A program made the translations under genes and the position numbers. A stretch of 64,000 nt of DNA from Erwinia aphidicola (lineage in GTDB: Bacteria > Pseudomonadota > Gammaproteobacteria > Enterobacterales > Enterobacteriaceae): assembly GCF_014773485.1 (NCBI RefSeq), contig NZ_JACXBP010000007.1, positions 1 to 64,000 of the forward strand. Reading direction: 5' to 3'. Positions 31,827 to 41,501 of this stretch are shown here, in pieces. Under the pieces are notes generated by a model, which made no database searches, had not been told where the DNA came from, and worked only from the letters and a program-made list of their open reading frames with translations. Numbering within the stretch: the stretch's first letter is position 1; each line of letters begins with the position of its first letter.

Positions 31827-33035
31827 ATGTTATCTACCCTCATCTATCGCAGCCATCTTTCCGATAATGTTCCGCTAAGCTCGCTGGACAAAATTGTACA
31901 AAAGGCAAATAAAAACAACCAGTTAATTGGCGTTACCGGCATTTTGCTGTTTAACGGCACGCATTTCTTCCAAGTGCTGGAAGGCCCTGAACAAGCAGTC
32001 AGTACGCTTTATGAACATATCTGTCGCGATCCCCGTCATCATAATGTCGTGGAACTGATGCGTGACTACGCGCCATTCCGGCGATTTGGTAATGTCGGCA
32101 TGGAGCTGTTCTCGCTTCATGAGTTTGATAAAGCATCGGTGCTGCAGGCAGTACTGGATAAAGGCACATCCGAATTTCTGCTGACCTGGGATGATCGCGC
32201 GCTTCAGTTTCTGCGCACCTTTGTCGAATCCTGGGAGAAAGAAAACTATTTCGAAATCCCACCTGCCGGTCAGTGGGAATTTATCGCCACGGACGATCTA
32301 CCCTTAACCGATGCTGACTTTGCACCAGGCGAGGAGATTAGCTTTGCCTTCCAGCCGATTATCGACCCGCTGGCCGGAACCATCGTCTCCCTTGAAGCCC
32401 TGTTGCGCAGCGCACAGGGGCTTTCACCGCTGGATTATTTTGCCAGTTTGCCGCGTGAGGAGCTTTACCGCCGCGACCTGGAATCCAAGAGCCGGGCCCT
32501 GGCTCTGGCAAAAGAGCTGCAAATTGATGACATCACCTTCTCGATTAACCTGCTGCCGATGACGCTGGTTGAGATCCCGAATGCCGTGGATTACTTGCTG
32601 GGTGAGATTGCCCGACACGGACTGGTGCCTCAGCAGATCGTGGTAGAGGTGACTGAAACTGAGGTGATTTCGAATATCGAAGCATTCTCCAGTGCGTTGA
32701 AACATCTGAAAGCGGCGGGTATCAGTCTGGCAATAGATGACTTTGGTGCCGGCTCCGCCGGTCTGCTGCTGCTTTCACGCGTGCAGCCGGAGAAAATCAA
32801 GATCGATCGTAATATTATCAGTGATGTGCATAAAAGCGGCCCTAAACAGGCAATCGTCCAGGCCATTATTAAATGCTGTTCTTCGCTGGAAATAGCCGTT
32901 ATTGCCGAAGGCGTGGAAAAACCAGAAGAGTGGATGTGGCTGGAAGCAGCAGGCATCTGCCAGTTCCAGGGGTTCCTATTTGCCAAACCGCTGCTCAAAG
33001 GCATCCCACCTGTTGCATGGCCTGAATTGAAATAA
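31827..33035 (+). CDS. bluF: BLUF-EAL blue-light sensor protein
   Basis: A 402-residue protein with an N-terminal BLUF flavin photoreceptor (about 1-95) and a C-terminal EAL domain (about 165-395). The flavin-switch residues are in place: Tyr7 in TLIYRSHLS, Asn31 in NQLIGVTGILLFN and Gln49 in FFQVLEG. The EAL domain keeps SLEALLR, VEVTETEV, IDDFGAGSAG, KIDR, IAEGVE and QGFLFAKP. In E. coli BluF the EAL domain does not cleave cyclic di-GMP but binds the repressor BluR. No BluR-like MerR gene or ycgZ-ymgABC operon is adjacent here, so the partner is unknown and catalysis cannot be excluded. The ribosome-binding site is poor (GCGGAA). Confidence 0.9.
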   Translation: MLSTLIYRSHLSDNVPLSSLDKIVQKANKNNQLIGVTGILLFNGTHFFQVLEGPEQAVSTLYEHICRDPRHHNVVELMRDYAPFRRFGNVGMELFSLHEFDKASVLQAVLDKGTSEFLLTWDDRALQFLRTFVESWEKENYFEIPPAGQWEFIATDDLPLTDADFAPGEEISFAFQPIIDPLAGTIVSLEALLRSAQGLSPLDYFASLPREELYRRDLESKSRALALAKELQIDDITFSINLLPMTLVEIPNAVDYLLGEIARHGLVPQQIVVEVTETEVISNIEAFSSALKHLKAAGISLAIDDFGAGSAGLLLLSRVQPEKIKIDRNIISDVHKSGPKQAIVQAIIKCCSSLEIAVIAEGVEKPEEWMWLEAAGICQFQGFLFAKPLLKGIPPVAWPELK

Positions 33036-33476
33036 CCGGTTTTTGCTACGAGGCGGTGAAGCTGGTGTTTAATAACCAGGGGGAATATGCCCCCTGACAT
33101 TTATACGTCTTGCGGGGCAGGGTGCTGCTATCAATAGGCTGCAATATTTATACCTCTAAATCCCTCTTTAAGCGGAGCATTGCCCCATCAAACCCTCTCT
33201 TTACAGAATAATAACAACCTTTAAGAGCCGAAAATAATATTTTAAGACTTGCTATATTCGAAATGCGCATGCGACTTTTATTTAAAGTGATAAAGGTGAA
33301 TACGCGCCGAAAATAACTCAATGTTTACGAACACTATAATATGAGTTAGCAACATATCTGTTAGCAAAAAAAACGAACAATCCAGTTAACCCAATCAAAC
33401 ATAATTATCTTTCGCTGTGTGCCAGGCTTATCGGGTTGCATACGTTTTTCGAAATAATTCTTATATGAGGTTAATT
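33036..33476. other. AT-rich upstream region of yciF
   Basis: About 440 bases without a gene. Candidate -10 elements are TGCTATATT at 33250 (extended type) and TATAAT at 33335, neither with a clear -35. YciF-type genes are often under RpoS control, which would fit. No repeat or RNA was recognised. Confidence 0.4.
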
Positions 33477-33950
33477 ATGACAATTAAAACGCTGGAAGAT
33501 CTCTTTATCCATGAATTATCAGATGTCTATAGTGCAGAAAAGCAAATCTCGAAAGCCCTGCCTAAAATGGCCAGAGCTGCAACTGATGAAAAGCTGGTGG
33601 CGGCCTTTCAGCAACATCTGGAAGAGACGCGTGGTCAAATTGAACGTATTGACCAGCTGGTTGAAAGCACTGACGGCGTGAAAATTAAAAGGATGAAATG
33701 CCACGCGCTGGAAGGCCTGGCGGAAGAAGCGCAGGAGATTATCGACTCCGTTGAAGCCGGGCCGGTGCGCGATGCTGGATTAATTGGCGCAGCTCAGAAA
33801 GTGGAGCATTACGAGATTGCCACTTACGGCACGCTGCATGCCCTGGCACAGAAACTGGGCTATAAGGCAGCCGCTAAACTGCTGGCCGAAACGCTGGATG
33901 AAGAGAAGGCCACGGACGAAAAACTGACGGCGATTGCCGGGCAGCAGTAA
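33477..33950 (+). CDS. yciF: YciF-like ferritin-like stress protein (DUF892)
   Basis: A 157-residue four-helix protein of the YciF/YciE family. Strong resemblance to E. coli YciF is seen in the opening MTIKTLEDLFIHELSDVYSA, the middle HLEETRGQIERIDQLVES, and AAQKVEHYEIATYGTLHALA. Glu and His residues in these helices are those expected for a di-iron ferritin-like centre, although the E. coli role is undefined beyond stress induction. ATG 33477 has GAGG seven bases upstream; an upstream in-frame extension to 33417 lacks a site. In E. coli the gene is in yciGFE; here it stands alone. Confidence 0.9.
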   Translation: MTIKTLEDLFIHELSDVYSAEKQISKALPKMARAATDEKLVAAFQQHLEETRGQIERIDQLVESTDGVKIKRMKCHALEGLAEEAQEIIDSVEAGPVRDAGLIGAAQKVEHYEIATYGTLHALAQKLGYKAAAKLLAETLDEEKATDEKLTAIAGQQ

Positions 33951-34101
33951 AGACCTCTTCTGGAAGATGCGCCCGGTCGCAAGCTTTAGTCCTCTCTAAG
34001 TACTGCTATAGCCTCCCGCAGGAGGCTATGTTACAGCAACTCAATCAGTTGAAACTCTTCTGCCACAAGATCCATTTCACTTCCTTATTTATCAGGGGGG
34101 A

Positions 34102-35217
34102 TTATTTTTTCCGCGTCAGCGTGATGCGCGTCAGTTCTGACGGGCGTCCCACGCGTACCGCCATTCCCGGCCACAGCGCCGTGCCGTTATTCACATACAG
34201 CTGCATGCCATCAACATCATAAAGCCCGGATACAAAGCCGCCATTCGGTTTGGCAAACAGGCGGTCTAAGCCGACGATTAAGCCGCCGTGAGTATGGCCG
34301 GACAGCTGAATATCGACCCCGTGTTTCGCATTTTCACGAGCGTTCTTTGGCTGGTGGTCGAGTAACACCACCGGCGCGTTGTCAGGGGCATCACCCAGCG
34401 CTTTAGCCAGATCGGGGCCGTTACCGCCCCGGCCCGGTGCAGAAGTATCGGGCAGCCCGGCAATCACCAGGCTGGCGTTGCCGCGGGAAATGACCGAATG
34501 ACTGTTTAGCAGGGGCTTCAAACCTAAAGATGCCAGATGCTCGGTCCAGGCCTGCTGCTCAAAGAAATATTCGTGATTGCCGGTAATCGCCAACACGCCA
34601 TCGGGCGCATGCAGATTGCGCAGCGGCTCCACGTCCTTAATGCGATTTTTAAGCGTACCGTCAATAACATCCCCGGTAACGACAATCAGGTCTACGTTCA
34701 GCTCCAGCGCGCGCTTGACTAACGCGGCACTCCAGCTGGCGTTAAAAAGCGGGGTAATGTGCATATCGGTTAACTGGAGCATTTGGTAACCCTCAAACTC
34801 CTGCGGCAAATCAGCAACCTGAATTGTCACATCTTTAAGAGGGGGAACGCGGATTGCCTGCTGCACGCCCCAGCTGGCCAGGCCGAATGCCAGCAGGGCA
34901 GCCAGGTAGCGCACGCCGGGAGCAATCTCCAACGGATGGCGCATCAGCATCGCAACAAGCGCAACCACATCAATCAGGATCTGGGTGAGGGCGAGGAACA
35001 GCACCGCGCTATATACCCAATTGAACAGGATAATCACCATTCTTGGCATCTCCGGTGAGAAGATGCTGCCAGAAGTAAAGCGGCTCACCAGCAGGTATTG
35101 TGAGGCAAGCAGCGCCAGTAGAGAGAGTATGATTTTTAACGCCAGTGGCATGGAAAGCGGAATGATAAAACGGGCAATAACATACCAACTCGGTATGCTG
35201 AAAATGAGGTGAAACAT
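34102..35217 (-). CDS. Membrane-anchored metallophosphoesterase, YaeI/YkuE-like
   Basis: A 371-residue protein with four or so N-terminal hydrophobic segments (residues about 10-125) and a calcineurin-like phosphoesterase domain. Metal-site motifs appear in order: DMHITP, GDVIDG, GNHEYF, a His in LLDHQPK, and SGHTHGG. The anchor-plus-esterase plan matches YaeI/YkuE-type enzymes acting on membrane-linked substrates such as phospholipids or lipid A precursors, but the natural substrate is not clear. The gene stands alone. A short inverted repeat (GCCTCC CGCA GGAGGC, at 34013-34028) beyond its 3' end has no T run. Confidence 0.88.
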   Translation of the reverse strand: MFHLIFSIPSWYVIARFIIPLSMPLALKIILSLLALLASQYLLVSRFTSGSIFSPEMPRMVIILFNWVYSAVLFLALTQILIDVVALVAMLMRHPLEIAPGVRYLAALLAFGLASWGVQQAIRVPPLKDVTIQVADLPQEFEGYQMLQLTDMHITPLFNASWSAALVKRALELNVDLIVVTGDVIDGTLKNRIKDVEPLRNLHAPDGVLAITGNHEYFFEQQAWTEHLASLGLKPLLNSHSVISRGNASLVIAGLPDTSAPGRGGNGPDLAKALGDAPDNAPVVLLDHQPKNARENAKHGVDIQLSGHTHGGLIVGLDRLFAKPNGGFVSGLYDVDGMQLYVNNGTALWPGMAVRVGRPSELTRITLTRKK

Positions 35218-35362
35218 GGCGATTTTCCCTGTTAAACGTGCCGATAATTAGCGCAGAAGTAGGATTAAATGGATAATGCGACGCTTCTATTTTAATACAG
35301 CAGATTATCATACGGAGAAAATGTGCTGCATAACACCCCAGGTACTGGCCTGAATGTGCCTT

Positions 35363-35788
35363 TCAGCTCAGCCTGCGCCCGTTTTTATCGACAACTTCTT
35401 CCCCGTCTTCTTTGCTGAATTCGCCGCGCTGAGCCGCTGGCAAAATATCTAAAACTTTCTCTGATGGGCGGCACAGCCGGGTTCCGAGCGCAGTGACAAC
35501 GACAGGGCGGTTCATCAGGATTGGATGTGCCAGTATCGCGCTGATGAGCTCATCATCAGTGAAAGCAGGGTTATCTAGCTTCAGGTGCTGATAAGGATCA
35601 CTGTTTTTCCGCAGCAGTTCGCGCACGGTAATTCCCATATCAGCAATCAGCTTAACCAGCTCGGAACGGGTTGGCGGCGTTTCCAGGTAGAGGATTACCG
35701 TTGGCTCCATGCCGCTGTTGCGGATCATTTCAAGGGTATTGCGCGACGTGCCGCAGTCGGGATTATGATAAATCGTCACCTGGCTCAT
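35363..35788 (-). CDS. arsC: Arsenate reductase ArsC (glutaredoxin-dependent)
   Basis: A 141-residue arsenate reductase of the E. coli plasmid R773 type. The catalytic Cys is in HNPDCGTSRNTL and the supporting Arg residues in NRPVVVTALGTRLCRP. It reduces arsenate to arsenite, using glutaredoxin and glutathione, for export by ArsB. It is the last gene of arsRBC, 59 bases after arsB. The length is typical (about 141). Confidence 0.95.
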   Translation of the reverse strand: MSQVTIYHNPDCGTSRNTLEMIRNSGMEPTVILYLETPPTRSELVKLIADMGITVRELLRKNSDPYQHLKLDNPAFTDDELISAILAHPILMNRPVVVTALGTRLCRPSEKVLDILPAAQRGEFSKEDGEEVVDKNGRRLS

Positions 35789-35847
35789 TTTGTTACTCTC
35801 TTTTCTCTATTATCCGGCCCCCGGCATGGCTATGCAGGGGTAAGAAG

Positions 35848-37134
35848 TTAAACGATGGACAGCCGCAGCGCCAGTGCGGACAGCGTAATAAATAGCACCG
35901 GAATCGTCATGACGATGCCGACACGGAAGTAATATCCCCAGCTGACTGTGATGTTTTTCTGCGCTAAAACATGTAGCCACAACAGCGTGGCAAGGCTGCC
36001 AATCGGGGTGATTTTTGGCCCCAAATCACTGCCGATTACATTGGCATAAATCATTGCTTGTTTAATCACTCCCGTGGCCTGGCTGCTTTCTATCGACAGC
36101 GCGCCAACCAGCACGGTCGGCATATTGTTCATCAAAGAGGAGAGGAACGCCGTCAGGAAGCCGGTGCCCAGAGTTGCGGCCCACAGTCCGTGTTCAGCAA
36201 GCTGATTCAGCAACGAGGAAATATACAGGGTCAGCCCGGCGTTGCGCAGGCCATAAACCACCAGGTACATGCCAAGGGAGAAGATAACAATCTGCCAGGG
36301 CGCACCGCGCAGTACCTTAGCGGTATTGATCGCATGGCCTTTTTTTGCCACGGCAAGCAGGAACACTGCTCCCACAGCGGCCACCAGACTTACCGGGACG
36401 CCAAGGGGCTCAAGTGCGAAGAAGCCGACTAGCAGCAGAACCAGAACCAGCCAGCCGGCTTTAAACGTGCTGCTATCGCGAATGGCCTCTTTTGGCGCCT
36501 TTAGCAGCGAAATATCGTAAACAGCCGGGATCTCTTTACGGAAAAACAGGTGCAGCATGAGCAGTGTAGTTGCGATAGCAGCCAGGTTGACTGGCACCAT
36601 CACGGCGGCATACTGGGTAAATCCAAGCTTGAAAAAGTCAGCTGAGACAATGTTAACCAGGTTCGAGACAATCAACGGCAGGCTGGCGGTATCGGCAATG
36701 AAACCTGCGGCCATCACAAAAGCCAGGGTTGCAGCCGGGCTGAAACCCAGCGCCAGCAGCATGGCAATGACGATGGGCGTCAGGATCAGTGCAGCACCAT
36801 CATTGGCGAACAGCGCGGCCACCATCGCACCCAGCAGAATAATCCAGCTAAACAACAGGCGGCCACGGCCTTTGCCCCAGCGGGCAACGTGCAGGGCAGC
36901 CCATTCAAAGAAACCAGACTCCTCCAGCAGCAGGCTGATGATGATCACTGCAATAAAGGTGGCTGTCGCATTCCAGACAATGTGCCAGACCACCGCAATA
37001 TCAGAGATATGAACAACGCCCGTCATCAGCGCCAGGCCTGCACCCAGCATGGCGCTCCAGCCAATACCCAGCCCTCGGGGTTGCCAAATAACCAGGATCA
37101 GCGTCAGTAAAAATATCGCACTTGCCAGCAACAT
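35848..37134 (-). CDS. arsB: Arsenite/antimonite efflux pump ArsB
   Basis: A 428-residue inner-membrane antiporter with about 12 hydrophobic segments. The sequence is very close to E. coli ArsB ([60 protein letters not shown]). I start at ATG 37134, which aligns with E. coli ArsB and has GGAG six bases upstream; an in-frame ATG at 37146 adds four codons. It exports arsenite and antimonite. There is no arsA or arsD in the operon, so it works without the ATPase. Confidence 0.96.
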   Translation of the reverse strand: MLLASAIFLLTLILVIWQPRGLGIGWSAMLGAGLALMTGVVHISDIAVVWHIVWNATATFIAVIIISLLLEESGFFEWAALHVARWGKGRGRLLFSWIILLGAMVAALFANDGAALILTPIVIAMLLALGFSPAATLAFVMAAGFIADTASLPLIVSNLVNIVSADFFKLGFTQYAAVMVPVNLAAIATTLLMLHLFFRKEIPAVYDISLLKAPKEAIRDSSTFKAGWLVLVLLLVGFFALEPLGVPVSLVAAVGAVFLLAVAKKGHAINTAKVLRGAPWQIVIFSLGMYLVVYGLRNAGLTLYISSLLNQLAEHGLWAATLGTGFLTAFLSSLMNNMPTVLVGALSIESSQATGVIKQAMIYANVIGSDLGPKITPIGSLATLLWLHVLAQKNITVSWGYYFRVGIVMTIPVLFITLSALALRLSIV

Positions 37135-37179
37135 TACACACTCCATTTATATTCATTTAAGCGTATGTATTACGCATAC

Positions 37180-37500
37180 TCAACAGACAACTGACGGCGC
37201 ATTTCTAAGTTTTTTTTGTATATGCTCGCGCTCGCAGTTCCACGCAGAATCGATAATAGCTACAGCCCAGGCGGGCATGTGCGGCGACAAACGGTAGTGT
37301 ACCCATTTGCCTTCACGGCGATCGATCACCAGCTCCGCCTCACGTAATAGCGCCATGTGGCGTGATATTTTCGGCTGAGACTCTGCGGTAATGGCACAGA
37401 TATCACAGACACAAAGCTCGCCGGACTCGCGCAGCAGAATCACCACCTTCGAGCGTGTTTCATCGGCAAGCAGTTTAAAAAGTTGTACGGGTCGCAGCAT
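37180..37500 (-). CDS. arsR: Arsenic-responsive repressor ArsR
   Basis: A 106-residue SmtB/ArsR winged-helix repressor. The arsenite sensor motif is CVCDICA (residues about 30-36), and the recognition region reads ESQPKISRHMALLREAELVI. It releases its operator when As(III) binds the Cys residues and thereby derepresses arsRBC. It is the first gene of the operon, 45 bases before arsB, with GAGG upstream of the ATG. A probable operator lies at 37524. Confidence 0.95.
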   Translation of the reverse strand: MLRPVQLFKLLADETRSKVVILLRESGELCVCDICAITAESQPKISRHMALLREAELVIDRREGKWVHYRLSPHMPAWAVAIIDSAWNCEREHIQKKLRNAPSVVC

Positions 37501-37523
37501 TGTTAACCTCGATAGTATTTGAC

Positions 37524-37552
37524 ATTACATATGCTAATTCATATATGATAAA
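37524..37552. promoter_or_regulatory. ars promoter/operator region
   Basis: On the minus strand TTTATCATATATGAATTAGC followed by ATATGTAA is an AT-rich near-repeat (CATATATG, CATATG) like the E. coli ArsR operator. It overlaps the expected promoter about 25-50 bases before ATG 37500. Confidence 0.6.
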
Positions 37553-37878
37553 TTGCAAAGCACCGTTTCTAACAAGCAGTCCTTATGCAGCACTCACCCG
37601 CATTTTTAAGTCGCATACCCATTACTTGGCCGACCGCTACAGCGGAAGGAAAGAGAGCTAACAGGAGTTATCCAGCCGGGTAAATCAGAACAAAATTTGA
37701 TAAAAAGCCGCGACGTACTGACCTACGGGCCAAAATTGTGCACCTCAGGTATGGCGCCGCAACGGATTTTAATTCTGTCGGGCGGAAAGTGCGTGATATT
37801 GTTATCTATTCACGTTGGCGCGGGGCGGTGGTACAGCTCGCGCTGTCGTCATGATAAATCACGTTGTCTGGAGGAAAG
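37553..37878. other. Intergenic region between arsR and a GNAT gene
   Basis: About 325 bases. A short ATG frame from 37584 encodes about 31 residues (MQHSPAFLSRIPITWPTATA...) with no homology I recognise. No hairpin or repeat was seen. It should hold the promoter of the rightward GNAT gene. Confidence 0.35.
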
Positions 37879-38388
37879 ATGGAATTGGAAACTGCACGGC
37901 TGCGTCTGGAGCCATACCAACACGCTCATTTTGATGGACTGCGCGAGATGGAAAAAGATCCGGAAATGATGCGCTATATTAGTCCAGGCGAGGTGAGGAC
38001 GGAGGATGAAACGCGTGAAAGCATCGAACGGGTGATGCTGCGCTGGCAACAGCGTGGCTTCTCTTGGTGGGCACTTATGGAGAAGCAGTCAGGTGCGCTG
38101 GTCGGTGCCGCCTGTCTCCAGCATTTAGCCAATGACGACGGCGCACCGCTGGAGCTAGGCTGGCGCCTGAACGCCAGTTATCATGGCCAAGGGTACGCGA
38201 CGGAAGCGGCGCAGGCGATTGTGAAATTCGCGGTTGAACAGGTCGGCGCGCGCTATCTGGTTGCGGTGGCGCATCCGGATAACAGTGCCTCACATCGGGT
38301 GATGCAGCGCCTGGGCATGACATACAAAGGCATTGAGCAGCACTACGATACGCAGTGCGTGGTGTATGAGATGCACGTTGGCGAATAA
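37879..38388 (+). CDS. GNAT N-acetyltransferase, RimJ/RimL-like
   Basis: A 169-residue acetyltransferase. METARLRLEPY-type openings (MELETARLRLEPYQHAHFDG), LELGWRLNASYHGQGYATEA with the acetyl-CoA loop G-Q-G-Y-A, and HPDNSASHRVMQRLGMTYKG are standard for the RimJ/RimL-like group that modifies amino groups of proteins or small molecules. ATG 37879 has GGAGGAAAG directly upstream. No neighbour suggests a substrate. Confidence 0.88.
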   Translation: MELETARLRLEPYQHAHFDGLREMEKDPEMMRYISPGEVRTEDETRESIERVMLRWQQRGFSWWALMEKQSGALVGAACLQHLANDDGAPLELGWRLNASYHGQGYATEAAQAIVKFAVEQVGARYLVAVAHPDNSASHRVMQRLGMTYKGIEQHYDTQCVVYEMHVGE

Positions 38389-38542
38389 CATCAGGCAAAT
38401 CGCCTCAGCCAGGCTGTCTTATCGCTACCTTACGTCGGCAGACTGGCCATTTTTTCTTGCTTATTTAGACGATATAATGCCAGCCTGAGACTGGCAAAAA
38501 TAAAGTTAGAAAAAATAAGTAGCGCGATAATATCTGACAGAA

Positions 38543-39979
38543 TTATCTATCCAGCGACCAGCATCCGGCTTCTTTTAACGCAGCGCTGCCACTATTTGCA
38601 AACAGCATGATGGCGCGCTCTCCCGGCTGCGGATAGATTCGGCTGCTTAAACAGGCTTCGCCTTCATTGACAAAGACTTCCACGGATGAACGGTCAATGA
38701 AAATTCGCAGTGAAAGGATATCGTCCTCTGGCAGGGGAATGCTGCGCGTTCCCACAAGCGAAAAATCAGGATAGCTTCGCTCTAATATTAAGCGCTGGGC
38801 CTGATTATCAACGTAAATACGCAGCCCATCTCCCAGCATCATGCCATACTGTTCTGCCTGCGACCTGGCTCGCTCCCATTCCAGTGATAATTCCATGGCT
38901 TCAGCATCTGCTGCGACAAGCATTTGTTGACTACTCAGACAACGTGCAGTGACAGGAATATAGCTGCCTCGCAAAGCGGTCACTTCGGCGATGGGTTTCA
39001 TCATCAGGCGATTATTATCACCTAAGCTCAGTTCGCGCGGCAGGGAGAGCATACCAGCCCAACCATCCTGTTGCTCCGGCATCGGTGATTCCCACATATC
39101 CAGCCAGCCAATAACGATTCTGCGCCCATCCGGACTGAGAAACGTTTGCGGGGCATAAAAATCGTGACCGTTGTCCATTTCAATAAATTGCCCGTCATGG
39201 CTGAACGCCTGACCTGGCTGCCACTCTCCCAGTAAATATCCACTCTGGAAGAGGTTACGGTTTTGATAGCCTTGTGCCACCATTCCTTGTGGAGAGAACA
39301 TCAGCACACGCTGGCCGTTCAGGGTAAAGAAATCAGGGCATTCCCACATATAGCCCATTCCATCTTCAGATTCAGCCAGAATACCTTCGTCATGCCATTT
39401 GTGAAGGTCCGTGGAACGGTACAGGCGGACCTGGCCGGTTTCCGCCACGCGTGAACCGACAACCATGTACCAGTATTCACCCTCACGCCATACTTTCGGG
39501 TCGCGGAAATGATGCAGTCCTGGAGGGGTATCAATCACCATTCCTTGACGCTCGAAATGAACTCCGTCACGACTGGTTGCCAGACATTGCACCTGATACA
39601 GATTGTCATCACTTTCTGGCGAACCGTGAAATTTATGACCGGTGTAAATCAGTGCCAGCGTATCTCCGTCCACCACTGCGGAACCGGAAAAACAGCCGTC
39701 TTTATCTGCCGGCCCTTCCGGTGCCAGTGCCACAGGCAGATGTTCCCAGTGAACCAAATCTTTACTGCGGGCATGCCCCCAGTGCATGGGTCCCCATTTC
39801 GTTGAATAGGGGTGATGTTGATAAAAGGCATGATACCAGCCGTCGAACCAGACCAGCCCGTTAGGATCGTTCATCCAGCCGGCTCGTGCGGCAAGGTGAT
39901 AGCGTGGATACCAGCGGCGGTTAATTCCGGCTTGTGCTTCTTCAAGCATCTCTTCAGCCTGTTTTAATAAAGATGTCAT
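38543..39979 (-). CDS. cscA: Sucrose-6-phosphate hydrolase/invertase CscA (GH32)
   Basis: A 478-residue GH32 enzyme that splits sucrose to glucose and fructose in the cytoplasm. The nucleophile motif is WMNDPNG (residues about 35-41), the transition-state motif HFRDPKVW, and the acid/base motif WECPDFF. The C-terminal part has the usual beta-sandwich (LRIFIDRSSVEVFVNEGEAC). Resemblance to E. coli CscA is strong throughout. GGGAGA precedes the ATG. It follows the permease gene by 18 bases. CscA acts on free sucrose imported by proton symport, so no phosphotransferase is needed. Confidence 0.94.
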   Translation of the reverse strand: MTSLLKQAEEMLEEAQAGINRRWYPRYHLAARAGWMNDPNGLVWFDGWYHAFYQHHPYSTKWGPMHWGHARSKDLVHWEHLPVALAPEGPADKDGCFSGSAVVDGDTLALIYTGHKFHGSPESDDNLYQVQCLATSRDGVHFERQGMVIDTPPGLHHFRDPKVWREGEYWYMVVGSRVAETGQVRLYRSTDLHKWHDEGILAESEDGMGYMWECPDFFTLNGQRVLMFSPQGMVAQGYQNRNLFQSGYLLGEWQPGQAFSHDGQFIEMDNGHDFYAPQTFLSPDGRRIVIGWLDMWESPMPEQQDGWAGMLSLPRELSLGDNNRLMMKPIAEVTALRGSYIPVTARCLSSQQMLVAADAEAMELSLEWERARSQAEQYGMMLGDGLRIYVDNQAQRLILERSYPDFSLVGTRSIPLPEDDILSLRIFIDRSSVEVFVNEGEACLSSRIYPQPGERAIMLFANSGSAALKEAGCWSLDR

Positions 39980-39997
39980 TATGCTTTCTCCCGAAAA

Positions 39998-41236
39998 TTA
40001 CACAGCATCTTGCTGTAAAAAGGGGTGTTCAGTTGTGGGTTTATTTGGGCGCAAAAGGAAGATGGAAATAAACGTGGTGCAGAACACCATAATGCCCATT
40101 ATCAGATAGGATTGAGCGAAACCAAATTTTTCGTAGCTGAAACCCGCCAGCGGCGATAACACGGTGCCAATAACTGAACTGGTACAGGCAAAACCCACCA
40201 GATAAATTGTGGAAGACAAACGCTTGTCGAAGTTCAGGCTGTTATATTTGAAAATGGCAACCAACAGTATCGGCAATTCCAGGGCATGTAGCAGTTTTGT
40301 AATAGAAATGAGCAGGGGTCCTTCAACCAGCCCGGAAGCGATCATACGCAGAGCCATTACCATTCCGGCGAATATCAGGCCATTTTTGGCACCAATTTTG
40401 TTAACCAGCCAGGGTGCGCAGAACATGCCTGCCGCTTCCAGAAGTACCTGGAAGGAGTTTAAATAACCAAACATCGCGTTCCCTTCGCGCAAGGTAGGAA
40501 ACTGTGAGGAAAAATAAACCGGAAATTGCTGGTCGTATACACCGTAAATACAGGTTCCAATCACGAAGAAAATAAGTGCCCAGAAACGCGGTAGCGTTAG
40601 CAGCCGGATAGCATCTTCCAGAGAAACCTTTTTAGCCCCAATCTCCAGTTTTTCCATGCTCGCCGGTGCCGCAATTTTTAATCGGGCCAGCATGAAAAAG
40701 AAAACCAGGCCAGAGCATGACGCCACCAGGAAATTAAGATTGGGGTTAATGTTAAACAGCAGTCCGGCGAAAAACGTGGCAACGGCCCAACCGAGAGAAC
40801 CCCACATGCGGGCCCGTCCAAATTCAAAGGTACTCTGACGCGCAACGCGCTCGGTATAGGATTCCAGCACGCCTATACCGCCATTAAACGTCAGACCAAT
40901 AAACAGGCCACCAAAAACACTTCCCAGCAGAATATTGAGGTTGAGCAAATAGCTGAAGAAGAGATACGCAGGCCCGGAGAGGATCAGCAGGGCGGCCATA
41001 AACCACAGCAGGTTTTTGCGCAGACCAAGACGATCCTGAATGAAGCCGTAAAAGACCTGAGCGAAAAGGGCTGATACTGATAAGACGGAAAAGATAATAC
41101 CCGTCTCGGAGGCTTTTAAACCCACTTCCTGGTGGAGCCAGATAGAAAGAAGGGAGCTGGACGAAGACCATGTGACAAAGAAAAAGAACAGCAGGGCGCT
41201 GAGCAGCATATAGCTGCGGGAAGGCTTTTTTTTCAT
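39998..41236 (-). CDS. cscB: Sucrose:H+ symporter CscB (LacY family)
   Basis: A 412-residue oligosaccharide:proton symporter of the LacY/RafB/CscB family, with about 12 hydrophobic segments. CscB/LacY-type stretches include QVFYGFIQDRLGLRKNLLWF, FEFGRARMWGSLGWAVATFF, YGVYDQQFPVYFSSQFPTLR and FDKRLSSTIYLVGFACTSSV. I start at ATG 41236 (MKKKPSRSYM); the frame is open up to 41383, but that stretch contains the promoter and operators. The gene pairs with cscA in one transcript. Raffinose-type permeases are close relatives, but invertase context favours sucrose. Confidence 0.93.
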   Translation of the reverse strand: MKKKPSRSYMLLSALLFFFFVTWSSSSSLLSIWLHQEVGLKASETGIIFSVLSVSALFAQVFYGFIQDRLGLRKNLLWFMAALLILSGPAYLFFSYLLNLNILLGSVFGGLFIGLTFNGGIGVLESYTERVARQSTFEFGRARMWGSLGWAVATFFAGLLFNINPNLNFLVASCSGLVFFFMLARLKIAAPASMEKLEIGAKKVSLEDAIRLLTLPRFWALIFFVIGTCIYGVYDQQFPVYFSSQFPTLREGNAMFGYLNSFQVLLEAAGMFCAPWLVNKIGAKNGLIFAGMVMALRMIASGLVEGPLLISITKLLHALELPILLVAIFKYNSLNFDKRLSSTIYLVGFACTSSVIGTVLSPLAGFSYEKFGFAQSYLIMGIMVFCTTFISIFLLRPNKPTTEHPFLQQDAV

Positions 41237-41270
41237 CTGAGCAATCTCATAGCGATTTATATGCGCACAT

Positions 41271-41345
41271 GGTAACGTTAACATTATACGCCGGCACCGA
41301 GTTTTATGGCAATATCCGATGTTAATCACAAAAGTTAACGTTAAC
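41271..41345 (-). promoter_or_regulatory. cscBA promoter with two CscR operators
   Basis: GGTAACGTTAAC (41271-41282) and the perfect palindrome GTTAACGTTAAC (41334-41345) lie 63 bp apart, centre to centre. Between them, on the minus strand, TTGCCA (41312-41307), an 18-base spacer and TATAAT (41288-41283) form a good promoter; the first operator abuts the -10. TGTGA near 41330 is a possible CRP half-site. Confidence 0.8.
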
Positions 41346-41501
41346 ATTGGTATTGTGAGATCTGTATCAAATTTCTTTGCCAAATTCCCAAAATAACAGG
41401 CTCAAAGCTTAGAATAGTGGGTTCAACTCTATGGATAACTTGATTACGGCTGTTCGCTTGCGGCGCAATGAAGTATCCGGATTTTCGCAAAATGGAAGGT
41501 T

